From Sipunculus nudus (Eukaryota; Annelida; Sipuncula; Golfingiida; Sipunculidae), in assembly GCA_026874595.1 (NCBI GenBank), contig CM049321.1, forward strand, positions 11,817,479 to 11,881,478: a DNA stretch of 64,000 nt, read 5' to 3'. The stretch's first letter is position 1, and each line of letters opens with the position of its first letter. This document shows positions 8,832 to 20,400 of this stretch, piece after piece. The notes below the pieces were generated by a model. That model was not told where the DNA came from, did not search any database, and saw only the letters and a program-made list of their open reading frames with translations. Made by a program: the position numbers and the translations under genes.

Positions 8832-9206
8832 TGTATTAGTTGACTAACCAGGAGCCTAATTATATCGGAAACGGTGCAAAACAGTAGATCAAATGAGAAA
8901 AAATTAAAAAATGGGTCCCTATAATCCATGATATCTCTTATTGGAAATAGCAGTCTTTTACATTTCTCATATTGATTGAACGATTGTGCCTTTTATTTTT
9001 AGATTAATGTTCACTATGAGGAACCATTGTGTAGCAAAGGAATTAGTCTGCGTCCTTACTGGACATAGTTGTGTGTATTTTTTTTAAATGCTTCATTTCT
9101 GTGGCGTTTTCTCAATAAGCATAGCATAGGCAAAAAGCAGGCAATTTGTAAGCAAAGAAACAATATCTTCATAAATTCTTTTTTCGACTATTTTCTGAGG
9201 ACATAA
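8832..9206. repeat. Example A-type satellite monomer (375 bp)
   Basis: Representative A monomer, read from tgtattag after the previous cataa. Order of landmarks: head gttgactaaccaggagcc; tatcggaaacggtgc; an AT-rich body with tttacatttct and attgattgaacgattg; caccattgtg-like segment (here aaccattgtg); a dyad in gtcc...ggac; the core gtgtgtattt and gcttcatttctgtgg; four 11-bp AAGCAAA-type repeats; and the tail cgactattttctgagg. This tail type is followed by a B monomer. Confidence 0.9.
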
Positions 9207-9577
9207 TGTATTATTAGGGTTCCAGGGGGTCTATTCATGTCGGAAATAGTGGAAAATTGTAGATAAATTGGGAAAGAAATAAGAAAATGGGTCTCGAAAT
9301 CGATATTATCCCTTTTAAAAAATAGCAATATTTTATATTTATACTTTTTATTGAAAGATTTTGCTTTTTTATTTAGAATCAGGTTCACTAAGCGTCACTA
9401 TTTTGTCTCCAAGATGTCTGCGTACCGAAAGGGCATATTCGTGTGTATTTGTGGAAAAATGCTTCATTTCTGTGGTGTTTTTACCGAAAGCAAAGAATAA
9501 GCAAAGCTTAATGAAAGTGTAAGCAAAGGAACCAAATCTTCATAAATTCTTTTTGTGAATATCTTCTAAAGACATAA
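9207..9577. repeat. Example B1-type satellite monomer (371 bp)
   Basis: Representative B1 monomer. Head agggttccagggggtct, then gtcggaaatagtggaaaattg, atgggtctcgaaatcgatat, an AT-rich body, ggttcactaagcgtcac, ttttgtctccaag, the shared core (catattcgtgtgtatttgtgg, gcttcatttctgtgg), an 11-bp repeat array and the tail gtgaatatcttctaaagac. The B family is alignable with A over its whole length but clearly diverged outside the core. This tail type is followed by an A monomer. Confidence 0.88.
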
Positions 9578-10237
9578 TGTATTAGTTGACTAACCAGGAG
9601 CCTAATTATATCGGAAACGGTGCAAAACAGTAGATCAAATGAGAAAAAATTAAAAAATGGGTCCATATAATCCATAACATCTCTTATTAGAAATAACAGT
9701 CTTTTACATTTCTAGTATTGATTGAACAATTGTTCCCTTTATTTTTAGATTAATGTTCACTAGGAGGCACCATTGTGTATTCAGGGAATTAGTCTGCGTC
9801 CCTACGGGACATATTCGTGTGTATTTTTTGAAAATGCTTCATTTCTGTGGTGTTTTCTCAATAAGCAAAGCATAAGCAAAACGCAAGCAAATTGTAAGCA
9901 AAGGAACAATGTCTTCTTAAATTTTTTTTGCGACTATGTTCCGAGGATATAATGTATTATTAGGGTTTCAGGGAGTCTAATCGTATCGGAAATAGTGGAA
10001 AATTGTAGATAAATTGGGAAAGAAATAAGAGAATGGGTCTCGAATTTAATATTATCCCTTTCATAAAATAGTAATATTTCATATTTTTACATTTTATTGA
10101 AAGATTTTGCCTTTTATTTTTAGATTCCTGTTCACTTAGCGTCGCTATTTTGTCGCCAAGAAACTTGTCTGCGTACCCATGGGTCAAATTCGTGTGTATT
10201 TGTAGAAAAATGCTTCATTTCTGTGGTGTTTTTACCG

Positions 10238-10281
10238 TAAGCAAAGAATAAGCAAAGCGTAAGGAAAGTGTAAGCAAAGGA
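10238..10281. repeat. 11-bp microrepeat array in a B monomer (example)
   Basis: Four units: taagcaaagaa, taagcaaagcg, taaggaaagtg, taagcaaagga. Same place and period as in A monomers, although the variable bases differ. Confidence 0.9.
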
Positions 10282-10704
10282 ACTATATCTTCATAAATTC
10301 TTTTTGTGAATATTTTCTCAAGACATAATGTATTATTTGACTAACCAGGAGCCTTATTATATCGGAAACGGTGCAAAACAGTAGATCAAATGAGAAAAAA
10401 ATTAAAAAATGGGTCCATATAATCCATAACATCTCTTATTAGAAATAACAGTCTTTTACATTTCTAGTATTGATTGAACAATTGTTCCCTTTATTTTTAG
10501 ATTAATGTTCACCAGGAGGCATCATTGTGTATCCAGGGAATTAGTCTGCGTCCCTACGGGGCATATTCGTGTGTATTTTTTAAAATGCTTCATTTCTGTG
10601 GTGTTTTCTCAAAAAGCAAAGCATAAGCAAAACGCAAGCAATTTGTAAGCAAAAAAAACAATATCTTCATAAATTCTCTTTGCGACTATTTTCTGAGGAC
10701 ATAA

Positions 10705-11080
10705 TGTATTATTAGGGTTCCAGGGAGTCTAATCGTGTCGGAAATAGTGGAAAATTGTAGATAAATTGGGAAAGATATAAGAAAATGGGTCTCGAATTTA
10801 ATATTATCCCTTTCATAAAATAGTAATATTTTATATTTTTACATTTTATTGAAAGACTTTGCCTTTTATTTTTAAATTCCTGTTGACTTAGCGTCACTAT
10901 TTTGTCGCCAAGGAACTTTTCTGCGTACCTATGGGTCATATTCGTGTGTATTTGTAGAAAAATGCTTCATTTCTGTGATGTTTTCACCGTAAGCAAAGAA
11001 TAAGCAAAGCGTTAGAAAAGTGTAAGCAAAGGAACTACATCTTCATCAATTCTTTTTGTGAATATTTTCTCAAGACATAA
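10705..11080. repeat. Example B2-type satellite monomer (376 bp)
   Basis: B2 shares the head and tail of B1 but has a different body: tctcgaatttaatattatcc, cataaaatagtaatatt, tttttacattttattg, and aaattcctgttgacttagcg. Other B2-bodied monomers start near 381, 9953, 12207, 18963, 49757, 55765, 56519, 57271 and 58022. B2 is thus a third recurrent sequence class in the array. Confidence 0.85.
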
Positions 11081-12478
11081 TGTATTAGTTGACTAACCCG
11101 GAGCCTATTTATATCGGAAACGGTGCAAAACAGTAGATCAAATGAGAAAAAAATTAAAAAATGGGTCCATATAATCCATAATATCTCTTATTGGAAATAG
11201 CAGTCTTTTACATTTCTAATATTGATTGAACGATTGTTCCCTTTATTTTTAGATTAATGTTCACTAGGAGGCACCATTGTGTAGCAAGGGAATTAGTCTG
11301 CGTCCCTACGGGACATATTCGTGTGTTTTTGCTGAAAAATGCTTCATATCTGTGGTGTTTTCTCAATAAGCAAAGCATAAGCAAAACGCAAGCAAATTGT
11401 AAGCAAAGAAACAATAACTTCACAAATTCTTTTTGCGACTATTTTCTGAGGACATAATGTATTATTAGGGTTCCAGGGAGTCTAATGTCGGAAATAGTAG
11501 AAAATTGTAGATAAATTGGGAAAGAAATATGAAAATGGGTCTCGAAATCGATATTATCCCTTTTAGAAAATAGCAATATTTTTTATTTCGACTTTTTATT
11601 GAAAGTTTTTGCCATTTTTATTTAGAATCCGATTCACTAAGCGTCACTATTTTGTCGCCAAGAAACTTGTCTGCGTACCCATGGGTCATATTCGTGTGTA
11701 TTTGTAGAAAAATGCTTCACTTCTGTGGTGTTTTCTCAATAAACAAAGCATAAGCAAAACGTAAGCAAATTGTAAGCAAAGGAACAGTGTCTTCATAAAT
11801 TCTTTTTGTAAATATTTTCTAGAGACATAATGTATTATTTGACTAACCCGGAGCCTAATGATATCGGAAACGGTACAAAACAGTTGATCAATTGATAAAA
11901 AATGTAAAAAAGGGTCCCTATAATCCCTAACATCCCTTATTGGAAATAGCAATCTTTTACATTTCTAATATTGATTGAACGATTGTTCCCTTTACTTTTA
12001 GATGAATGTTCACTAGGAGGCACCATTGTGTAGCTAGGGAAATAGTCTGAGTCCCTACGGGACATATTCGTGTGTATTTTTTTGAAAATGCTTCATTTCT
12101 GTGGTGTTTCCTCAATAAGCAAAGCATAAGCAAAACGCAAGCAAATTGTAAGCAAAGGAAAATTGACTTCATAAATTCTTTTTGCGACTATTTTCTGAGG
12201 ATATAATGTATTATTAGGGTTCCAGGGAGTCTAATCGTATCGGAAAGAGTGGACAATTGTAGATAGATAGGGAAGGAAATAAGAAAATGGGTCTCGAATT
12301 TAATATTATCCCTTTCAGAAAATAGTAATATTTTATATTTTTACATTTTATTGAAAGATTTTGCTTTTTATTTTTAGATTCCTGTTGACTTAGCGTCACT
12401 ATTTTGTCGCCAAGGAACTTTTCTGCGTTCCTATGGGTCATATTCGTGTGTATTTGTAGAAAAATGCTTCATTTCTGT

Positions 12479-12490
12479 GGTGTTTTCACC
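12479..12490. repeat. Short inverted repeat GGTG-TTTT-CACC in B monomers (example)
   Basis: A 4-bp stem with a TTTT spacer directly before the 11-bp array. It is found in B monomers with the caccgtaagc sequence but not in A monomers, which have ggtgttttctcaat. Weak evidence of function. Confidence 0.5.
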
Positions 12491-12983
12491 GTAAGCAAAG
12501 AAAAAGCAAATCGTAAGGTAGGTGTAAGCAAAGGAACTACATCATCATAAACTCTTTGAGTGAATATTTTCTCAAGACATAATGTATTAGTTGACTAACC
12601 CGGAGCCTAATTATATCGGAAGCGGTGCAAAACAGTAGATCAAATGAGAAAAAATTAAAAAATGGGTCCATATAATCCATAACATCTCTTATTGGAAATA
12701 GCAGTCTTTTACATTTCTAATATTGATTGAACGATTGTTCCAGTTAATTTTAGATTAATGTTCACTAGGAGGCACCATTGTGTAGGAAGGGAATTAGTCT
12801 GCGTCCCTACGGACATATTCGTGTGTATTTTTTGAAAATGCTTCATTTCTGTGGTGTTTTCTCAATAAGCAAAGCATAAGCAAAACGCAAGCAAATTGTA
12901 AGCAAAGGAACAATGTCTTCTTAAATTTTTTATGCGACTATTTTCTGAGGACATAATGTATTATTAGGGTTCCAAAGAGTCTA

Positions 12984-15900
12984 ATCATGTCGGAAATAGT
13001 GGAAAATTGTAGATAAATTGGGAAAGAAATAAGAAAATGGGTCTCGAAATCGATATTATCCCTTTTAGAAAATAGCAATATTTTATATTTAGACTTTTTA
13101 TTGAAAGATTTTGCCATTTTTATTTAGAATCCGGTTCACTAGGTGTCACTATTTTGTCGCCGAGAAACTTGTCTGCGTACCCATGGATCATATTCGTGTG
13201 TATTTGTAGAAAAATGCTTCATTTCTGTGACTTTTTACCGTATGCAAAGAATAAGCAAAGCTTAAGGAAAGTGTAAGCAAAGGAACTACATCTTCATAAA
13301 TTCTTTTTGTGAATATCTTCTAAAGACATAATGTATTAGTTGACTAACCAGGAGCCTAATTATATCGGAAACGGTGCAAAACAGTAGATCAAATGAGAAA
13401 AAATTAAAAAATGGGTCCCTATAATCCATGATATCTCTTATTGGAAATAGCAGTCTTTTACATTTCTCATATTGATTGAACGATTGTGCCTTTTATTTTT
13501 AGATTAATGTTCACTATGAGGAACCATTGTGTAGCAAAGGAATTAGTCTGCGTCCTTACTGGACATAGTTGTGTGTATTTTTTTTAAATGCTTCATTTCT
13601 GTGGCGTTTTCTCAATAAGCATAGCATAGGCAAAAAGCAGGCAATTTGTAAGCAAAGAAACAATATCTTCATAAATTCTTTTTTCGACTATTTTCTGAGG
13701 ACATAATGTATTATTAGGGTTCCAGGGGGTCTATTCATGTCGGAAATAGTGGAAAATTGTAGATAAATTGGGAAAGAAATAAGAAAATGGGTCTCGAAAT
13801 CGATATTATCCCTTTTAAAAAATAGCAATATTTTATATTTATACTTTTTATTGAAAGATTTTGCTTTTTTATTTAGAATCAGGTTCACTAAGCGTCACTA
13901 TTTTGTCTCCAAGATGTCTGCGTACCGAAAGGGCATATTCGTGTGTATTTGTGGAAAAATGCTTCATTTCTGTGGTGTTTTTACCGAAAGCAAAGAATAA
14001 GCAAAGCTTAATGAAAGTGTAAGCAAAGGAACCAAATCTTCATAAATTCTTTTTGTGAATATCTTCTAAAGACATAATGTATTAGTTGACTAACCAGGAG
14101 CCTAATTATATCGGAAACGGTGCAAAACAGTAGATCAAATGAGAAAAAATTAAAAAATGGGTCCATATAATCCATAACATCTCTTATTAGAAATAACAGT
14201 CTTTTACATTTCTAGTATTGATTGAACAATTGTTCCCTTTATTTTTAGATTAATGTTCACTAGGAGGCACCATTGTGTATTCAGGGAATTAGTCTGCGTC
14301 CCTACGGGACATATTCGTGTGTATTTTTTGAAAATGCTTCATTTCTGTGGTGTTTTCTCAATAAGCAAAGCATAAGCAAAACGCAAGCAAATTGTAAGCA
14401 AAGGAACAATGTCTTCTTAAATTTTTTTTGCGACTATGTTCCGAGGATATAATGTATTATTAGGGTTTCAGGGAGTCTAATCGTATCGGAAATAGTGGAA
14501 AATTGTAGATAAATTGGGAAAGAAATAAGAGAATGGGTCTCGAATTTAATATTATCCCTTTCATAAAATAGTAATATTTCATATTTTTACATTTTATTGA
14601 AAGATTTTGCCTTTTATTTTTAGATTCCTGTTCACTTAGCGTCGCTATTTTGTCGCCAAGAAACTTGTCTGCGTACCCATGGGTCAAATTCGTGTGTATT
14701 TGTAGAAAAATGCTTCATTTCTGTGGTGTTTTTACCGTAAGCAAAGAATAAGCAAAGCGTAAGGAAAGTGTAAGCAAAGGAACTATATCTTCATAAATTC
14801 TTTTTGTGAATATTTTCTCAAGACATAATGTATTATTTGACTAACCAGGAGCCTTATTATATCGGAAACGGTGCAAAACAGTAGATCAAATGAGAAAAAA
14901 ATTAAAAAATGGGTCCATATAATCCATAACATCTCTTATTAGAAATAACAGTCTTTTACATTTCTAGTATTGATTGAACAATTGTTCCCTTTATTTTTAG
15001 ATTAATGTTCACCAGGAGGCATCATTGTGTATCCAGGGAATTAGTCTGCGTCCCTACGGGGCATATTCGTGTGTATTTTTTAAAATGCTTCATTTCTGTG
15101 GTGTTTTCTCAAAAAGCAAAGCATAAGCAAAACGCAAGCAATTTGTAAGCAAAAAAAACAATATCTTCATAAATTCTCTTTGCGACTATTTTCTGAGGAC
15201 ATAATGTATTATTAGGGTTCCAGGGAGTCTAATCGTGTCGGAAATAGTGGAAAATTGTAGATAAATTGGGAAAGATATAAGAAAATGGGTCTCGAATTTA
15301 ATATTATCCCTTTCATAAAATAGTAATATTTTATATTTTTACATTTTATTGAAAGACTTTGCCTTTTATTTTTAAATTCCTGTTGACTTAGCGTCACTAT
15401 TTTGTCGCCAAGGAACTTTTCTGCGTACCTATGGGTCATATTCGTGTGTATTTGTAGAAAAATGCTTCATTTCTGTGATGTTTTCACCGTAAGCAAAGAA
15501 TAAGCAAAGCGTTAGAAAAGTGTAAGCAAAGGAACTACATCTTCATCAATTCTTTTTGTGAATATTTTCTCAAGACATAATGTATTAGTTGACTAACCCG
15601 GAGCCTATTTATATCGGAAACGGTGCAAAACAGTAGATCAAATGAGAAAAAAATTAAAAAATGGGTCCATATAATCCATAATATCTCTTATTGGAAATAG
15701 CAGTCTTTTACATTTCTAATATTGATTGAACGATTGTTCCCTTTATTTTTAGATTAATGTTCACTAGGAGGCACCATTGTGTAGCAAGGGAATTAGTCTG
15801 CGTCCCTACGGGACATATTCGTGTGTTTTTGCTGAAAAATGCTTCATATCTGTGGTGTTTTCTCAATAAGCAAAGCATAAGCAAAACGCAAGCAAATTGT

Positions 15901-17483
15901 AAGCAAAGAAACAATAACTTCACAAATTCTTTTTGCGACTATTTTCTGAGGACATAATGTATTATTAGGGTTCCAGGGAGTCTAATGTCGGAAATAGTAG
16001 AAAATTGTAGATAAATTGGGAAAGAAATATGAAAATGGGTCTCGAAATCGATATTATCCCTTTTAGAAAATAGCAATATTTTTTATTTCGACTTTTTATT
16101 GAAAGTTTTTGCCATTTTTATTTAGAATCCGATTCACTAAGCGTCACTATTTTGTCGCCAAGAAACTTGTCTGCGTACCCATGGGTCATATTCGTGTGTA
16201 TTTGTAGAAAAATGCTTCACTTCTGTGGTGTTTTCTCAATAAACAAAGCATAAGCAAAACGTAAGCAAATTGTAAGCAAAGGAACAGTGTCTTCATAAAT
16301 TCTTTTTGTAAATATTTTCTAGAGACATAATGTATTATTTGACTAACCCGGAGCCTAATGATATCGGAAACGGTACAAAACAGTTGATCAATTGATAAAA
16401 AATGTAAAAAAGGGTCCCTATAATCCCTAACATCCCTTATTGGAAATAGCAATCTTTTACATTTCTAATATTGATTGAACGATTGTTCCCTTTACTTTTA
16501 GATGAATGTTCACTAGGAGGCACCATTGTGTAGCTAGGGAAATAGTCTGAGTCCCTACGGGACATATTCGTGTGTATTTTTTTGAAAATGCTTCATTTCT
16601 GTGGTGTTTCCTCAATAAGCAAAGCATAAGCAAAACGCAAGCAAATTGTAAGCAAAGGAAAATTGACTTCATAAATTCTTTTTGCGACTATTTTCTGAGG
16701 ATATAATGTATTATTAGGGTTCCAGGGAGTCTAATCGTATCGGAAAGAGTGGACAATTGTAGATAGATAGGGAAGGAAATAAGAAAATGGGTCTCGAATT
16801 TAATATTATCCCTTTCAGAAAATAGTAATATTTTATATTTTTACATTTTATTGAAAGATTTTGCTTTTTATTTTTAGATTCCTGTTGACTTAGCGTCACT
16901 ATTTTGTCGCCAAGGAACTTTTCTGCGTTCCTATGGGTCATATTCGTGTGTATTTGTAGAAAAATGCTTCATTTCTGTGGTGTTTTCACCGTAAGCAAAG
17001 AAAAAGCAAATCGTAAGGTAGGTGTAAGCAAAGGAACTACATCATCATAAACTCTTTGAGTGAATATTTTCTCAAGACATAATGTATTAGTTGACTAACC
17101 CGGAGCCTAATTATATCGGAAGCGGTGCAAAACAGTAGATCAAATGAGAAAAAATTAAAAAATGGGTCCATATAATCCATAACATCTCTTATTGGAAATA
17201 GCAGTCTTTTACATTTCTAATATTGATTGAACGATTGTTCCAGTTAATTTTAGATTAATGTTCACTAGGAGGCACCATTGTGTAGGAAGGGAATTAGTCT
17301 GCGTCCCTACGGACATATTCGTGTGTATTTTTTGAAAATGCTTCATTTCTGTGGTGTTTTCTCAATAAGCAAAGCATAAGCAAAACGCAAGCAAATTGTA
17401 AGCAAAGGAACAATGTCTTCTTAAATTTTTTATGCGACTATTTTCTGAGGACATAATGTATTATTAGGGTTCCAAAGAGTCTA
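12984..17483. repeat. 4.5-kb tandem duplication inside unit 1, second copy
   Basis: Second copy of the block at 8484-12983. The sequence leaves identity with the first copy's successor at 17562 (T against C at 13062). The exchange therefore fell in the stretch between 12984 and 13061. Confidence 0.9.
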
Positions 17484-20400
17484 ATCATGTCGGAAATAGT
17501 GGAAAATTGTAGATAAATTGGGAAAGAAATAAGAAAATGGGTCTCGAAATCGATATTATCCTTTTTAGAAAATAGCAATATTTTATATTTAGACTTTTTA
17601 CTGAAAGATTTTGCCATTTTTATTTAGAATCCGGTTCACTAAGTGTCACTATTTTGTCGTCGAGAATCTTGTCTGCGTACCCAAAGGATCATATTCGTGT
17701 GTATTTGTAGAAAAATGCTTCATTTCTGTGACGTTTTCACCATATGCAAAGAATAAGCAAAGCTTAAGGAAAGTGTAAGCAAAGGAACTACATCTTCATT
17801 AATTCTTTTTGTGAATATCTTCTAAAGACATAATGTATTAGTTGACTAACCAGGAGCCTAATTATATCGGAAACGGTGCAAAACAGTAGACCAAATGAGA
17901 AAAAATTAAAAAATGGGTCCATATAATCCATAATATCTCTTTTTGGAAATAGCAGTCTCTTACATTTCTCATATTGATTGAACGATTGTGCCCTTTATTT
18001 TTAGATCAATGTTCACTATGAGACACCATTGTGTAGCAAAGGAATTAGTCTGCGTCCTTACTGGACATATTTGTGTGTATTTTTTTTTAAATGCTTCATT
18101 TCTGTGGTGTTTTCTCAATAAGCAAAGCATAGGCAAAACGCAGGCAATTTGTAAGCAAAGAAACAATATCTTCATAAATTATTTTTTCGACTATTTTCTG
18201 AGGACATAATGTATTATTAGGGTTCCAGGGGGTCTATTCATGTCGGAAATAGTGGAAAATTGTAGATAAATTGGGAAAGAAATAAGAAAATGGGTCTCGA
18301 AATCGATATAATCCCTTTTAAAAAATAGCAATATTTAATATTTCGACTTTTTATTGAAAGATTTTGCCATTTTTATTTAGAATCCGGTTCACTAAGCGTC
18401 ACTATTTTGTCCCCAAGAAACTTGTCTGCGTACCGATAGGTCATATTCGTGTGTATTTGTGGAAAAATGCTTCATTTCTGTGGTATTTTTACCGTAAGCA
18501 AAGAATAAGCAAAGCGTAAGGAAAGTGTAAGCAAAGGAACTATATCTTCATAAATTCTTTTTGTGAATATTTTCTCAAGACATAATGTATTATTTGACTA
18601 ACCAGGAGCCTTATTATATCGGAAACGGTGCAAAACAGTAGATCAAATGAGAAAAAAATTAAAAAATGGGTCCATATAATCCATAACATCTCTTATTAGA
18701 AATAACAGTCTTTTACATTTCTAGTATTGATTGAACAATTGTTCCCTTTATTTTTAGATTAATGTTCACCAGGAGGCATCATTGTGTATCCAGGGAATTA
18801 GTCTGCGTCCCTACGGGGCATATTCGTGTGTATTTTTTAAAATGCTTCATTTCTGTGGTGTTTTCTCAAAAAGCAAAGCATAAGCAAAACGCAAGCAATT
18901 TGTAAGCAAAAAAAAACAATATCTTCATAAATTCACTTTGCGACTATTTTCAGGGGACATAATGTATTATTAGGGTTCCAGGGAGTCTAATCGTGTCGGA
19001 AATAGTGGAAAATTGTAGATAAATTGGGAAAGATATAAGAAAATGGGTCTCGAATTTAATATTATCCCTTTCATAAAATAGTAATATTTTATATTTTTAC
19101 ATTTTATTGAAAGACTTTGCCTTTTATTTTTAAATTCCTGTTGACTTAGCGTCACTATTTTGTCGCCAAGGAACTTTTCTGCGTACCTATGGGTCATATT
19201 CGTGTGTATTTGTAGAAAAATGCTTCATTTCTGTGATGTTTTCACCGTAAGCAAAGAATAAGCAAAGCGTTAGAAAAGTGTAAGCAAAGGAACTACATCT
19301 TCATCAATTCTTTTTGTGAATATTTTCTCAAGACATAATGTATTAGTTGACTAACCCGGAGCCTATTTATATCGGAAACGGTGCAAAACAGTAGATCAAA
19401 TGAGAAAAAAATTAAAAAATGGGTCCATATAATCCATAATATCTCTTATTGGAAATAGCAGTCTTTTACATTTCTAATATTGATTGAACGATTGTTCCCT
19501 TTATTTTTAGATTAATGTTCACTAGGAGGCACCATTGTGTAGCAAGGGAATTAGTCTGCGTCCCTACGGGACATATTCGTGTGTTTTTGCTGAAAAATGC
19601 TTCATATCTGTGGTGTTTTCTCAATAAGCAAAGCATAAGCAAAACGCAAGCAAATTGTAAGCAAAGAAACAATAACTTCACAAATTCTTTTTGCGACTAT
19701 TTTCTGAGGACATAATGTATTATTAGGGTTCCAGGGAGTCTAATGTCGGAAATAGTAGAAAATTGTAGATAAATTGGGAAATAATTAAGAAAATGGGTCT
19801 CGGAATCGATATTGTCCCTTTTAGAAAATAGCAATATTTTAAATTTCGACTTTTATTGAAAAATTTTGCCATTTTTATTTAGAATCCGGTTCACTAAGCG
19901 TCACTATTTTGTCGCCAAGAAACTTGTCTGCGTACCCATGGGTCATATTCGTGTGTATTTGTAGAAATATGCTTCATTTCTTTAGTGTTTTCACCGTAAG
20001 CAAAGAATAAGCAAAGCGTAAGGAAAGTGTAAGCAAAGGAACTACATCTTCATAAATTCTTTTTGTGAATAATTTCTCAAGACATAATGTATTAGTTGAC
20101 TAACCAGGAGCCAAATTATATCGGAAACGGTGCAAAACAGTAGATCAAATGAGAAAAAATTTAAAACAATGGGTCTCGAATTTAATATTATCCCTTTCAT
20201 AAAATAGTAATATTTCATATTTTTACATTTATTGAAAGATTTTGCCTTTTATTTTAGATTCCTGTTCACTTAGCGTCGCTATTTTGTCGCCAAGGAACTT
20301 GTCTGCGTACCCATGGGTCATATTCGTGTGTATTTGTAGAAAAATGCTTCATTTCTGTGGTGTTTTCTCAATAAGCAAAGCATAAGCATAACGCAAGCAA

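Larger units (their letters stand above)
8484..12983. repeat. 4.5-kb tandem duplication inside unit 1, first copy (12 monomers)
   Basis: Reading the two copies side by side I see no difference over 4,500 bp. The left edge lies just after differences at 8465, 8475-8476 and 8483. Units 2 and 3 have only one copy, so the duplication is specific to unit 1. It contains six A-B pairs and no gene. Confidence 0.9.
818..19775. repeat. HOR unit 1 (29-monomer satellite unit plus LINE, with internal 4.5-kb duplication)
   Basis: First copy of the large tandem unit. Offsets to unit 2 are constant at 18,957 bp from about 820 to about 12,980. After the extra 4.5 kb they become 14,457 bp, so the unit is 18.96 kb rather than 14.46 kb. 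Order: part of a B monomer, a chimeric 418-bp monomer (1131-1548), seven alternating B/A monomers, the A monomer split by the LINE, a second A directly after it, 12 monomers (8457-12956), their duplicate (12957-17456), six more, and the junction monomer. The right boundary is visible at about 19775, where the sequence switches from the 11.5-kb type of B monomer to the 0.8-kb type. Confidence 0.9.

Noticed and set aside
9960-10187. Recurrent antisense frames of about 75 codons (MTHGYADKFLGDK...) in B2 monomers.
   Set aside because: Satellite sequence without stops by chance; many sister monomers lack the frame. No resemblance to a known protein that I recognise.
12481-12495. Resemblance of gttttcaccgtaag to the alpha-satellite pJ-alpha motif.
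   Set aside because: Only a partial match to a short AT-rich motif; expected by chance over many monomers.
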